Source: Elusimicrobiota bacterium (GTDB lineage Bacteria; Elusimicrobiota; Elusimicrobia; UBA1565; UBA9628). Taken from it: 64,000 nucleotides of DNA. The stretch lies in the NCBI GenBank assembly GCA_016191335.1, contig JACPOW010000099.1:40297-104296 (forward strand), written 5' to 3'. The notes beneath the pieces were generated by a model, which had not been told where the DNA came from, searched no databases, and saw nothing but the letters and a program-made list of their open reading frames with translations. Position numbers and translations under genes: made by a program. Shown here in pieces: positions 8,022-17,407 of this stretch. How positions within the stretch are numbered: position 1 is the stretch's first letter; each line of letters opens with the position of its first letter.

Positions 8022-8690
8022 CTACCGGCCGCCGAGCGTGACATCCGCGTACCAGGCCTCGGCGGCCCCGCCGGTGTCGTCGGCGTCGGTCATCAGCGCG
8101 ATCCCCGCGTACGGAGGCGGGTCCGAGCCGAACAGCCGCCGGTAGTCCTCGAGCACGTCGCGCTCCTCGGAGCGCCACTCGCCGGCGGCGGAGTCTCCCG
8201 AGCGCACGGCGACCATCCTCACCCGGTCCGTGTACGGGCTCGGCGCGGACTCCCCGGCGGCCAGCTTGTTGGCCCAGATGTATGCGATCGCGTCGTGCGG
8301 GGGATATTCGCCCCGGAGCGCCTTGACCGACGCGTACTTGAGGCGCGTCGCGAGCCCGACCCGCGAGGGCTCGTACTCGAAGGTGACGTATACGCGCGCG
8401 GCGTAGTCGTCCCCGGCTTTGGACCTCTCGTCTCCCTTCGGGAGGGTGCCGGCGATCTTCCAGCGCCAGCGCAGGACGGGCGCGTCCGCGACCGCGCCCC
8501 GGTGGCGGTAGACGAGCCCCGAGGCGGAGCCCGCGGCGCGGGCGTGGACGGCTCCGGAGGACGGGCTCCACTCGTAGGCGGTGTGCGCCTTGATCCTGGG
8601 GAAAGCCAGGGGCGCCCAGCGCTCCGGCAGGCCGTTCGGGGCGACGGCGGAGGCCGTGGAGAGCAGGACCAGCAGCGCGGCCGGGCTCAC
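8022..8690 (-). CDS. DUF3047 family secreted protein
   Basis: A 222-residue protein of the DUF3047 family, whose function is unknown. Residues 1-20 (SPAALLVLLSTASAVAP) are a cleavable signal-like segment. The body shows the family pattern: VLRWRWKIAGTLPKGDE, then AGDDYAARVYVTFEY, IAYIWANK, and the C-terminal GIALMTDADDTGGAAEAWYADV, which resembles a beta-sandwich ligand-binding fold. The start is GTG 8690, overlapping the stop of the upstream lipoprotein gene (GTGA), so the two are probably translated together; a longer reading frame upstream is an Arg-rich shadow. Periplasmic location is inferred. Confidence 0.78.
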   Translation of the reverse strand: MSPAALLVLLSTASAVAPNGLPERWAPLAFPRIKAHTAYEWSPSSGAVHARAAGSASGLVYRHRGAVADAPVLRWRWKIAGTLPKGDERSKAGDDYAARVYVTFEYEPSRVGLATRLKYASVKALRGEYPPHDAIAYIWANKLAAGESAPSPYTDRVRMVAVRSGDSAAGEWRSEERDVLEDYRRLFGSDPPPYAGIALMTDADDTGGAAEAWYADVTLGGR

Positions 8691-9490
8691 AGGCGCGGCG
8701 AGGCCCGCTCGGCGTCGATGCCGATCCGGCGGCTCATCTTCGACGGCTCGACGGGGCGCGTCGCGGCGTCGGCGGGGGCGCGCACCGCGAACGAGAGGTG
8801 GTCGTCGCCGGCGACGGCGCGGGTGAGGGTCTTCGCCTGCTCCGGGCTCACCCTCAATTGGACGGTCGCCCACTCCTCGTTGCCCTCGGGCGGGGCGGCG
8901 CGCAGGACCGCGAGGTCCTGCATCACGGTCAGCGCCGTCAGCTCGGACTTCCCGCCGGCCTTGTAGCCCTGGCGCGCGACGATGACGTCGACGCGGTCTC
9001 CGGCGGAGAGGAACTCCTGCTGGTCGGGGTAGACGAGCACGGCCAGGCCGCGCTGGTCCTTCTCCAGGACGGGAGCCGCGGGCGGCGGCGCCTTGCGCGC
9101 GAGCGGGTCGGGGCCGGCGGAGAGCTTGTTCAGGAACAGCCGGTCCTCGCGCTCGACGGCCAGCGCCGCGACCTGCGCCTCCTCGGGCGACAGCGCCAGC
9201 GCGACCAGGCCGGTGCCCTCGGACCAGTCGTTCTTGACGCGGAGGACCTCGGCGCGGGAAGACAGGTGCTCGGAGCGGATGTCGCTCGTGGCGTCGGCGC
9301 GCGGGGTCTCGACCATGATCAGGACCTCCACTGCGTCGCCGGGCGCCAGGAACTGGGTCTGGCTCTTGTCGATGGCGAGGCTGAAGGCGCGCTTGCCCGC
9401 CGGAGGCTCGTAGGCGGCGAGGGGGTCCGCCGGCGGGGCGGGGCGGCAGGCGGCGAGGAGGGCGGCGAGCAGGATCGCGCGGGTCATCAT
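8687..9490 (-). CDS. Lipoprotein with two CpaB/RcpC-like domains
   Basis: A 267-residue protein starting MMTRAILLAALLAAC: the LAAC lipobox indicates acylation at Cys15 and membrane anchoring. Two similar halves follow, each with an APGDAVEVLI or SAGDRVDVIV strand, an E..LxVxxVL-like segment and a LALSPEEAQVAALA or LRVSPEQAKTLTRA helix, the pattern of the RcpC/CpaB domain of Flp-pilus assembly proteins. No other pilus genes are visible in the window. It begins 1 bp after the SprA-like gene, so it probably shares its transcript, and its stop is coupled to the DUF3047 gene by GTGA. A role as periplasmic or outer-membrane partner of the barrel protein is inference. Confidence 0.68.
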   Translation of the reverse strand: MMTRAILLAALLAACRPAPPADPLAAYEPPAGKRAFSLAIDKSQTQFLAPGDAVEVLIMVETPRADATSDIRSEHLSSRAEVLRVKNDWSEGTGLVALALSPEEAQVAALAVEREDRLFLNKLSAGPDPLARKAPPPAAPVLEKDQRGLAVLVYPDQQEFLSAGDRVDVIVARQGYKAGGKSELTALTVMQDLAVLRAAPPEGNEEWATVQLRVSPEQAKTLTRAVAGDDHLSFAVRAPADAATRPVEPSKMSRRIGIDAERASPRL

Positions 9491-9491
9491 G

Positions 9492-12400
9492 CTAGAACTG
9501 GAAGGTCAAGGTGGTCCCGAAGGCGAAGGCGACGAAGTCCTCCTCCTTGAGGAAGCGGTGCCACAGGCGCTGCGCCGAGCCGTTGAGCGTCATGCGCAGG
9601 TTCTTGGCGATCTCGTAGTCGCCGCTGGTGTTCAGGGAGAAGAGCTTCGAGTTGTCGGCGACGGTCACCGGCGAGCGCCGCTGGGCGAGGGAGGCGGAGG
9701 TCGTCCAGATGATGCGGTTGGTGAACAGGAGGGGCTTGGCCGAGCCGGGCAGGCGCAGGCCCGCGGGCAGGGCCAGGTCGGCGCGAACGAGCACGCTCGG
9801 CGTGATGACCTCGACGTCCTGGGTCTTCACGCCGGTGCCGAGCTTGGTCGTGTCCTTCGCGTAGTCCACCTTCGGCGTGATCCGGAACTTGCGGATGGCG
9901 AAGGTCACCTGCGTCGTGATGTCCTCGTGCTTCGTCTCCTGCGTGTTCGCGGCGATGCGCAGGTCCTTGTTCTTCGACGCGCGCTGGTTGTAGCTGAGCA
10001 AGGTCTCGTACCGCTTGACGACGATGGTGCGCAGGTCGGTGCCGAAGGCGTCCTCGGTCTGGAGCGTGGAGCCGACGTTCTCCGTCGTGCGCTTGGAGTA
10101 CTTGAAGTTCATCTGGGTGCTGGCCATCCACCGTTCGGAGAACCAGAGCTGCTCGAGCTGGGAGATGCTCACGACGGCGTCGGGCAAGGTCCGCGAGATC
10201 GTCTTGGACGGCGTGCCCGTCACCTCGTTGCGCTGGACGCTGAGCACGTAGTTGTTCGACAGCGACAGCGAGCGCCACGCGGCCTTGCGCCCGCGCAGGT
10301 CGTAGCCGTCGAGCGGCGACCAGCGCTGCGTCGAGTTCCAGGTGTCGCGCAAGGTCAGGTTGACGCGCTGGGCGACGGGGTTCGACGGCCGCAGCGGGGT
10401 CCGGACCCAGAGCGCCTTCTGGGTGGAGATGTCCTTCTCGACCTGGTTCCACACGTCGCCGTCCTGGAGTTGGTAGCCGGAGATGATGTTGACCGAGCGG
10501 AACAGCTTGGTCTTCGGGAATATGTCGCTGATCTGGATCGGAAGGCTCACCGACGCGTTGGCCGAGCGGTTGACGGTCTTGATGTCGCCGGGCGTGAACA
10601 CGTAGGTGGAGCCGGCCAGGACGAAGGTGGAGACCGACAGGATGTTGTTCTCGATCGTGTCGATCTGGTAGTTGACCTGCGGGTTCAGCCAGCTCAGCAG
10701 TCGGTAGTTCGACGAGAAGCCCGCCGACTGGGAGAACGACTTCGGATAGCGGGTCGAGACGGGCGTTACGCCCGTCGAGTCCACGCGGCTCTCGGTGACC
10801 TTGGTCATCGACCACGACGGGTTGAAGGAGGAGCCGGCCCACGGGGTGAAGGTCATGCGCAGGCCGTACGAGTTCGTGCGCTCGGCGGTGTCGAAGTTGC
10901 CGGGGCTTCGCTTGACGACCGGGTCGTCGAAAGTCACGTCGAAGCGGGTGTGGCCGGCGTTGGCGTCGATGGTCCGCGGCAGGAACCGGCTCTGGGAGGG
11001 CACGCCGTACTGCATCGTCCCGCTGTAGGTCTGGCGGTCGTCGAGGCGCGTGAGCAGGTCGTACTCGATCCGGTTGCGCGTGTGGGACAGGTTCAGCCGC
11101 GGGTACGCGCCGTAGGAGATGTTGCCCTGCGCCGAGCCGACCCAGGTCGTGACCTTGCCCTGCTGCAGGAGGTTGACGAGGTTGGAGAGGTTGCCCGTCT
11201 GCACGGTGCTCGGCGTGTCGGTGATGTGGCGGTTGATGCTGAAGGTCATCGGGAACCACGCCAGGCGCGTCAGGTTCAGGTAGCTCGCGTCCTCGGTGTT
11301 GTCCTGGTTCGAGACGACCGAGGTCGGGGTCTGGAAGTTCCGGTCGATCGAGCGGTGCTTGAGCCCGAACGTGCCCCACCCGGGCGCCTCGAAGTCGGCC
11401 TGGACCTTCTTCGCGGTGCCGACGCGCGTCACGGGGTTCGCCACGTGGATCTCGTTGAGGAACACGGCGCCGTCCACGGTCGCGCCGGCCCTGTTGTAGA
11501 TCCCGGCGACGAGTTGGCCGACCTGCTGAAGGCTGGGGTTGCCGCTCGACACGACGACGCTGCCCGGGACGTCCGCTTTCCACCCGTCCATCACCGAGTC
11601 GCCGTTCCGGTCCGTTTGCTTCACGCGGATCTTCTTCCAGCCGGTGAAGGTGATGGGGACCTGCACCTCGAAGTAGTCCCGGTCGGAGCCGGCCCGGAGG
11701 AAGAATACCTTGTTGCCCGTGGTATCGACCCCGGAGGCATTCCCGAAGAAGAGGAAGTTGAAGTCGCTGTGCTGGCTGATGTCGATCGCGCGCGAGAAGA
11801 CGCGCTTGGTGTAGACGGTCGTCCCGGCGGCCAGGTTGGCGTATCCGAGTTGGAGAGCCTGCTCGGAAAGGTTCTTCGTGTTCGACTGCTTCTGGAGGGT
11901 CGAGAGGCTGCCGTACAGGTCGTTGAACACCTGGGAGGCGTCCCCCGCGGCGTTGAAGATCGGCGTGTAGGTCGGGTTGTCCACGCTGTTGACCGGCGTG
12001 ACCGTCAGCGATTCCCCGGCGGCCGATGCGCCCGACCCCGCCACGGCCGGGTCGCCCGCGGCGCCGCGCTGCCAGGTGTTTCCGACGACGGCGATGCGCG
12101 CGAACTTGATCGCTCCGAACGCCGTGCCCGCGGCGGCCTTGCGGAGCGTCACCCGCAGGTGCTTGATGTTCGTGAAGCGGTTGATCGTCGCCGTCGAGAT
12201 GTTCAACGGGATCTGGAAGGTGTGCCAGGTCGTGCCGCCGAAGTTGATCGTGGTGCGCTGCACGGGGGCGGCGTCGGTCACGTCCCGCAGCTGGTTCCCG
12301 GCGGCCGAGGTGCAGTTGGCGCCTCCCGTGCAGAAGTAGCCGAAGTCGGCGCCGCTGAAGTCGTCGGGATTGAGGAACCCGTTCTTGTTGAGGTCGAAGG

Positions 12401-15041
12401 TGTCGATGACGCCGTTGCCCGCCCCGTACCGGGCCGTCGGCGCGACGCCGTACAGGAAGCCGATGTCCTCGGCGGGCTGGAGGATGCCGTCGTTGTTCGC
12501 GTCCTCCGTCTTCAGCACGCCGAGGCCGTCGGCGTTCTCGTCGATGCCGCCCAGGCGGAAGTTGAGCTCGTTGAGGCTGTTGTCGCCCAGCATGACGACC
12601 TCGAGGATGGTCTTCTGCGACATGTCCACGCCGGAGACCGAGAAGGGGAAGACGATCGACACCTCGTCGCCGTTGGCGAGGGGGGCCGCGCCGCCGCCTC
12701 CGTACTGGAATTGGAGCACCTTCTGGCTCTCGCCCGAGCCGGCCTGGGCCCGGGGGTTGATCGCGAGGATGTTGACGTCCTCGGATATCCAGTTGAGCTT
12801 GTTCGGCGCGGCCGCCACGGCGCCCGGGTTCGACGCGATCTGCCACTGGGAGGCCAAGGTCGGGGCCTGCTCCTCCTGCTTGATGCCCTCCATGTTGTCG
12901 ATCAGGGCGTACGGGTTGAGGTTCAGGTTCTGCCGGCTCTGCGCGAACTCTCCGGCCAAGGTCACGATCAGCTTGTCGCCGATCTTGAGGCGTTTGACCC
13001 GGGCGTCGAACTCGTAGACGAGCAGGCTCTTCGCGAGCTCGGTGATCTGCGGCACCGTCGGCGACTTGGAGCCGGCCTGATACAGGAGGGTGGAGCCGAC
13101 GGAGTAGCGGCCCTCGGGGCCCCACTCGTGGGACACGCGCGAGCCGAGCAAGGTGTCGTTGTTGATGTTGGCGAAGGGGGCCACCTCGAATCTCATGTCG
13201 ATCGTCGACGACGGCCCGATGCGGTCCGGGTTGAAGAAGGTGATGAAGCCGGCCTCGTAGTCGATGAAGTAGTCCACGTTGCGGGTCAGCTTCTGGCCGT
13301 CGAGGATCACGATCTCGGACTGGACGACGAGGTTGGGCTCGAGGAAGAAGGTCTTGAAGCGGTAGTTGTACTCGATGCGGAACAGGCGCTTGGAGATCGG
13401 GGTCTGGGCGTAGACGTCCGGGTCGGGGGTGGTCGGCGAGGAGCTGCCGACGGAGAAGGGCTTCTTGAGGCGGAAGATGCCGTTCTCGAAGTCGACCTCG
13501 ATCGTGTCCGGGTACTTCTGCTGCGGGAGCAGCGCGGAGCCGACCTCGACGCGGTTCAGGTCGAGGACGCGCATGATGAAGTTGCCTCGGCCGTTGTCGC
13601 GCACGATCTGGTTCTGGCCGATCGAGTAGAACGTCTTCATCTCCCGGTTGTAGCCCGCCTCGGTGGAGGTGGAGAAGATCGGTATGTCCGAGGCCGTCTT
13701 GATGATCTTGAAGCGGTCGGGACGGGCGGGGTTGCTCGTCAAAGTGTGGCTCGAGGACTGGAAGCGGAGCTGGTTGCCGAAGTTGTCCTCGTAGTCGATG
13801 GCGACGACGTACTGGGGCAGGAGCTGGTTGCGGAACTGGATGATGCCCTTCGCGTAATCGATCGTGTAGTCCTGCCCGGCGACGAGGGGCAGGAACTTCC
13901 CGGTGAAGGTCGAGCTGTCCACGCAGTTCAGGCCCACGCAGACGATGTCGTCGGTCACCAAGGTCCGCTCGTTGAGGTTCGTGACGCCGACCTCCTGCTT
14001 CGCCAGGAACACGCGCTCTGTGCCGGCGCGGACGGGCAGACGGGAGGCGTTCCCGAAGGTCACGTCGTAGTACTGGCGGCGCAGGTAGGAGGTGTCCTGC
14101 AGGTCGGTGGCGACGAACTGCGAGTTGCCGGTGAACTGCTTGGTCTTCGTCGTGCCCTTCGTGCGGGAGCCGATGAAGGTGGAGCGGAAGCCCTTGTACT
14201 TGACGTCGGCGCGGATGCCGAACAGCTGCTTGTTATAGGAGACGAACTCCGTCGCGGGCAGCGACAGGTCGATGTCGCCGAAGGAGACGTTCTGGACGAC
14301 CTCGTTCGGGTCGCCCTGATAGACGACGGAGATGTCCTGCTGGTTGAGCTTCGTGTCGTCGTAGTCGACGTTGACCGTGATCTTCGGCCCGACCTTGCCC
14401 TGCATGCGCAGCTGCAGCTGCTGGTCGATCTCGATGAGGTTCGTCGTCTGGGCGCGCCCCGTGGTGCGCTGCGAGTTGAGGTAGCGCTTCTCGGAGAAGT
14501 TGAAGCCGATGACCTTGCGGCCGGTCACCGACAGGCTGGTGCCGTAGGTCGGCAGCTCGACCTCGGGAGGCGGCGGCTTGGGGGCGGAGGTCGAGAGGGC
14601 GATGTCCGAGCCGATGAGCAGGGGGCCGCCGTCGGGCCCCGTGCGCTCCTCGCCGGGCTCCTCTCCTCGGTCGACCTGCTCGCGCACGCGCCCGAAGCGG
14701 GAGGCGTCGTATTGGACCGGCGTCATGCCGGCGCGCACCTCGCCGGGGTCGCGGGGCGCCTTCGCGGGCTCGGTCGAGGCGGCGGGGGCCGGGGTCAGGA
14801 AGCCGCCGCCCGCGGGACGGTCGAGGAGGCGGAAATCGGCCGCCGAGCCGCCCGGGAGCGCTTCGACCGAGGGCCCCTCCGCGGGAGCGGGCTTGGACGG
14901 CTCGGTCTTCGCGGGCGGCGGAGGGGGGAAATCCGGGTCGTACGGCGCGCTGAACTGGGCGAGCGCCGGAAGAGAGGCGAGGCCCGCGAAAACCGCGAGC
15001 GACGCCACGCCGATGATCCGTCGGATGCGCGTGGAGAGCAA
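9492..15041 (-). CDS. Giant SprA/Sov-like outer-membrane beta-barrel protein
   Basis: An 1849-residue protein resembling SprA/Sov, the translocon barrel of the type IX secretion system in Bacteroidota. After a signal peptide (RRIIGVASLAVFAGLASL...ALAQ) come a Pro-rich spacer, then TVNVDYDDTKLNQQDISVVYQG and LFGIRADVKYKGF segments, the repeated EIVILDGQKLTRNVDYFIDYEAG-type strands, an internal calcium-type DANNDG/DLNKNGFLNPDDF stretch, and about 700 residues of alternating barrel strands ending TLTFQF with a terminal Phe as in outer-membrane proteins. It is shorter than typical SprA (about 2300-2500). The start is TTG 15041, which gives the charged signal N-region; a GTG 18 nt inside is possible. 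It has its own promoter at 15131-15159. Whether it secretes proteins here is unknown, as no other type IX gene is present. Confidence 0.78.
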   Translation of the reverse strand: MLSTRIRRIIGVASLAVFAGLASLPALAQFSAPYDPDFPPPPPAKTEPSKPAPAEGPSVEALPGGSAADFRLLDRPAGGGFLTPAPAASTEPAKAPRDPGEVRAGMTPVQYDASRFGRVREQVDRGEEPGEERTGPDGGPLLIGSDIALSTSAPKPPPPEVELPTYGTSLSVTGRKVIGFNFSEKRYLNSQRTTGRAQTTNLIEIDQQLQLRMQGKVGPKITVNVDYDDTKLNQQDISVVYQGDPNEVVQNVSFGDIDLSLPATEFVSYNKQLFGIRADVKYKGFRSTFIGSRTKGTTKTKQFTGNSQFVATDLQDTSYLRRQYYDVTFGNASRLPVRAGTERVFLAKQEVGVTNLNERTLVTDDIVCVGLNCVDSSTFTGKFLPLVAGQDYTIDYAKGIIQFRNQLLPQYVVAIDYEDNFGNQLRFQSSSHTLTSNPARPDRFKIIKTASDIPIFSTSTEAGYNREMKTFYSIGQNQIVRDNGRGNFIMRVLDLNRVEVGSALLPQQKYPDTIEVDFENGIFRLKKPFSVGSSSPTTPDPDVYAQTPISKRLFRIEYNYRFKTFFLEPNLVVQSEIVILDGQKLTRNVDYFIDYEAGFITFFNPDRIGPSSTIDMRFEVAPFANINNDTLLGSRVSHEWGPEGRYSVGSTLLYQAGSKSPTVPQITELAKSLLVYEFDARVKRLKIGDKLIVTLAGEFAQSRQNLNLNPYALIDNMEGIKQEEQAPTLASQWQIASNPGAVAAAPNKLNWISEDVNILAINPRAQAGSGESQKVLQFQYGGGGAAPLANGDEVSIVFPFSVSGVDMSQKTILEVVMLGDNSLNELNFRLGGIDENADGLGVLKTEDANNDGILQPAEDIGFLYGVAPTARYGAGNGVIDTFDLNKNGFLNPDDFSGADFGYFCTGGANCTSAAGNQLRDVTDAAPVQRTTINFGGTTWHTFQIPLNISTATINRFTNIKHLRVTLRKAAAGTAFGAIKFARIAVVGNTWQRGAAGDPAVAGSGASAAGESLTVTPVNSVDNPTYTPIFNAAGDASQVFNDLYGSLSTLQKQSNTKNLSEQALQLGYANLAAGTTVYTKRVFSRAIDISQHSDFNFLFFGNASGVDTTGNKVFFLRAGSDRDYFEVQVPITFTGWKKIRVKQTDRNGDSVMDGWKADVPGSVVVSSGNPSLQQVGQLVAGIYNRAGATVDGAVFLNEIHVANPVTRVGTAKKVQADFEAPGWGTFGLKHRSIDRNFQTPTSVVSNQDNTEDASYLNLTRLAWFPMTFSINRHITDTPSTVQTGNLSNLVNLLQQGKVTTWVGSAQGNISYGAYPRLNLSHTRNRIEYDLLTRLDDRQTYSGTMQYGVPSQSRFLPRTIDANAGHTRFDVTFDDPVVKRSPGNFDTAERTNSYGLRMTFTPWAGSSFNPSWSMTKVTESRVDSTGVTPVSTRYPKSFSQSAGFSSNYRLLSWLNPQVNYQIDTIENNILSVSTFVLAGSTYVFTPGDIKTVNRSANASVSLPIQISDIFPKTKLFRSVNIISGYQLQDGDVWNQVEKDISTQKALWVRTPLRPSNPVAQRVNLTLRDTWNSTQRWSPLDGYDLRGRKAAWRSLSLSNNYVLSVQRNEVTGTPSKTISRTLPDAVVSISQLEQLWFSERWMASTQMNFKYSKRTTENVGSTLQTEDAFGTDLRTIVVKRYETLLSYNQRASKNKDLRIAANTQETKHEDITTQVTFAIRKFRITPKVDYAKDTTKLGTGVKTQDVEVITPSVLVRADLALPAGLRLPGSAKPLLFTNRIIWTTSASLAQRRSPVTVADNSKLFSLNTSGDYEIAKNLRMTLNGSAQRLWHRFLKEEDFVAFAFGTTLTFQF

Positions 15042-15130
15042 GTTGTGGTCTATGATCCCGCCCCCCTGGTATAGCGGGACGGCGCATTAAGGTCGGCGTT
15101 CCTTAAATACGCGCGCGCGAGATGTGGGGC

Positions 15131-15159
15131 AGTATATCGGAACGATGTTACGCCGTCAA
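15131..15159 (-). promoter_or_regulatory. Sigma-70-type promoter of the SprA-like gene
   Basis: On the minus strand TTGACG (15159-15154), a 17-nt spacer and TATACT (15136-15131) form the best consensus promoter in the window. Transcription would start near 15124, giving a leader of about 83 nt. The leader contains a perfect 6-bp inverted repeat (TTAAGG/CCTTAA, 8-nt loop) near 15090 and a TCCCGC/GCGGGA stem near 15056-15080, close to the TTG start. The rest of 15042-15171 holds no gene. Confidence 0.75.
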
Positions 15160-15171
15160 TACGGACGGCCG

Positions 15172-16281
15172 CTATGAGGAAGAGACGGAGGCGTAGGCGT
15201 CCTGGTAATCGTCCATCATCCGGCGGACGGTGAACTTCTCCATGACGGCGGCGTGCGCCGCCGCGCCGAGGGCGGCGCGGCGCTCGGGGCTCTCGGCGAG
15301 GTCCTTCAGGGCCTTGGCCAGGGCGGCCGGGGAGCCGGGGGGGACGAGGACCCCGGTCTTTTCGTTCACGACGACCTCGGGCACGCCGTCGACGGCGGAG
15401 GCGACGACGGGCAGTCCGAGCGCCATGCCCTCGAGCAGGGAGTTCGGCAGCCCTTCCCACAGGGACGGCAGGCAGGCGATGTCGAAGGCGGACAGCCAGG
15501 TGACGATGTCGGGGCGCTCGCCGTACAGCCAGACGCGCTTCTCGAGCTCGTGCTTGCGGATCTGGGCTTCGAGACGGGGGCGCTCGGGGCCTTCGCCGAG
15601 GATCACGCAGCGCAGGTCCGTCTTCTTGAGCCGCGACATGGCCTCGACGAGGAAGGAGAAGCCTTTCTGCTTGTCGAGGCGGCCGACGGCGCCGACGAGG
15701 ACGTCGGCGGAGCCGAGCCTCAACTCCATGCGGCGCTTCTGGCGGTCCACCTTGGAGACCGGCCAGCCGGCGAGGTCCACGCCGTTGCGGATGGTGCGCA
15801 CCTTGGCGGGGGCGTAGCCGAGGCTGCGCACGAGGTAGTCCCGGCTCGCGTCGCACTCCGCGATGAGCAGGTCGTCGCGCCCCTTGAGCGCGCGGTCGAG
15901 GAGCAAGGTCCAGACCGAGCGGGTGCGGTAGTGCACGCGCGGCGAGCTGACGAGCTTGAAGGCGAACGGGACCTTGGGCTTGGCCAGGCGGCACAGCTGG
16001 ATGGCCTGGTACATGACGGCGTGGACGACGTCCGGGCGCAGGCGGGTGATGACCTCGGCCAGGCGGGCGGCGTCGGCGGGCCGGGGCGTGCCCGTAAGCC
16101 CCAAGGTCTCGACGTGCAGTCCCTGCTGCTTGAGCTTGCCCGCGTAGGGGCCCTCCGGCTTGACGCTGACCACGCCGACGACCTGATGGCGCTTCGGGTC
16201 GAGCAAGGTGGCCAAGGTGTACAGCGTCTTCTCCGCCCCTCCCACCGTCGTCGACGTGCTGACGAAGAGGATGCGGGCCAA
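15172..16281 (-). CDS. Glycosyltransferase family 4
   Basis: A 369-residue GT-B glycosyltransferase. The N-terminal domain starts ILFVSTSTTVGGAEKTLY (acceptor side) and contains RPDVVHAVMYQAIQL; the C-terminal Rossmann domain has VGRLDKQKGFSFLVEAM, then WLSAFDIACLPSLWEGLPNSLLEGMALGLPVVAS, with the EGLPNSLLE nucleotide-sugar-binding acidic motif of GT4. No membrane segment; it would act on a lipid-linked glycan at the cytoplasmic face. It is the last gene of the 40-15 kb polysaccharide series, 1 bp after an aminotransferase gene. Donor and acceptor cannot be assigned. Confidence 0.88.
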   Translation of the reverse strand: MARILFVSTSTTVGGAEKTLYTLATLLDPKRHQVVGVVSVKPEGPYAGKLKQQGLHVETLGLTGTPRPADAARLAEVITRLRPDVVHAVMYQAIQLCRLAKPKVPFAFKLVSSPRVHYRTRSVWTLLLDRALKGRDDLLIAECDASRDYLVRSLGYAPAKVRTIRNGVDLAGWPVSKVDRQKRRMELRLGSADVLVGAVGRLDKQKGFSFLVEAMSRLKKTDLRCVILGEGPERPRLEAQIRKHELEKRVWLYGERPDIVTWLSAFDIACLPSLWEGLPNSLLEGMALGLPVVASAVDGVPEVVVNEKTGVLVPPGSPAALAKALKDLAESPERRAALGAAAHAAVMEKFTVRRMMDDYQDAYASVSSS

Positions 16282-16282
16282 G

Positions 16283-17407
16283 CTATTTGAAGAAGCGGCG
16301 CACCGTTTCGACGACGCGCCCGGCGTCCGCGGCGGACAGCTCCGCGAACATGGGCAGGGACAGGGCCTCGCGCGAGGCGGCTTCCGTGACCGGCAGGGCC
16401 CCGGCCTTCACGCCGAGGGAGGCGTAGGCCGGCTGGAGATGGACCGGGGTGGGGTAGTAGACGCCGCAGCCTATGCCGCGGCGGCGGAGATCCTCGGCCA
16501 AGGCGTCGCGGCGGTCGGTGCGGAGGGTGTAGAGGTGAAACACGGGTTTGCTCGATTCGGAGCCCAAAGGCGGTCTCTTGATGGGAAGTCCCGCGAGTCC
16601 CTCGTCGTAGATCGCGGCGACCCGTCGCCGCGAGGCCGTCCAGGCCTCGAGCCTGAGCAGCTTGATCCGCAGGATCGCCGCCTGGACCTCGTCCAACCGG
16701 CAGTTGTGGCCGACGCGCACATGGTTGTAGCCGGCCGCGGCGGAGCGGCCGCAGTTGCGAAGCTCGTTGACCGTGTCGCGCAGCTTCGCGTCATTCGTGG
16801 TGATCGCGCCCGCGTCGCCCGCGGCGCCGAGGTTCTTCGTCGGATAGAAGCTGAAGGCGCCGAGGTCGCCGATGGAGCCCGTCGGGCGGCCCTTGTAGGT
16901 CGCGAGGTGGGATTGGGCGCAGTCTTCGATCACGGCCAGGTTTCGTGAGCGAGCCAACGACAGCAACGGATCCATGTCGCATGGCTGGCCGAAGATGTGA
17001 ACGGCGACAACGGCTTTGGTTCTCGGTGTACAAGCGCCTTCCACCGACTTCGAATCCAACGTCAAAGTGATCGGATCCACATCCGCGAAGATCGGCTTAG
17101 CACCCAATACGGAGACCGCGGTCGCCGTCGCGATGAAGGTGAAGGACGGCACGATGACCTCGTCGCCGGGGCCGACGCCCGCGGCTTCGAGGGCCAACTC
17201 GAGCGCGGATGTCCCGGAATCCACCCCGAGGCTGTACTTGGCTCCGACGGCTTGCGCGAACTCGGCGTCGAAGGATTTGTTTTCGGGACCCAGGATGTAT
17301 ATTCCTGAATCAAGCACGCGCGCGACGGCCGCCTTCACTTCGGCGCCGATCTCGGCCTGCTGGCCCTTCAAGGATATGAGCGGGATGTCGACGGCTGTCG
17401 CGGTCAA
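16283..17407 (-). CDS. DegT/DnrJ/EryC1-family sugar aminotransferase
   Basis: A 374-residue PLP-dependent aminotransferase acting on a nucleotide-linked keto-sugar. PLP contacts are visible: SGTSALELAL phosphate loop, VIEDCAQSH (Asp162) and the Schiff-base lysine in SFYPTKNLGAAGDAG (Lys191); the C-terminal GVYYPTPVHLQPAY closes the site as in the QdtB/DesV group that makes 3- or 4-amino sugars. The start is TTG 17407, which overlaps the sugar-transferase stop as TTGA and has AAGGGGG just upstream; no ATG or GTG is available at the right place. A downstream GT4 follows after 1 bp. Confidence 0.87.
   Translation of the reverse strand: MTATAVDIPLISLKGQQAEIGAEVKAAVARVLDSGIYILGPENKSFDAEFAQAVGAKYSLGVDSGTSALELALEAAGVGPGDEVIVPSFTFIATATAVSVLGAKPIFADVDPITLTLDSKSVEGACTPRTKAVVAVHIFGQPCDMDPLLSLARSRNLAVIEDCAQSHLATYKGRPTGSIGDLGAFSFYPTKNLGAAGDAGAITTNDAKLRDTVNELRNCGRSAAAGYNHVRVGHNCRLDEVQAAILRIKLLRLEAWTASRRRVAAIYDEGLAGLPIKRPPLGSESSKPVFHLYTLRTDRRDALAEDLRRRGIGCGVYYPTPVHLQPAYASLGVKAGALPVTEAASREALSLPMFAELSAADAGRVVETVRRFFK

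Noticed and set aside
9489..15074. Very long + strand open frame opposite the SprA-like gene
   Set aside because: Translation is Val/Glu/Asp/Arg-rich with no domain or signal; it mirrors the codon bias of the minus-strand gene, which has a signal peptide, family motifs and promoter.
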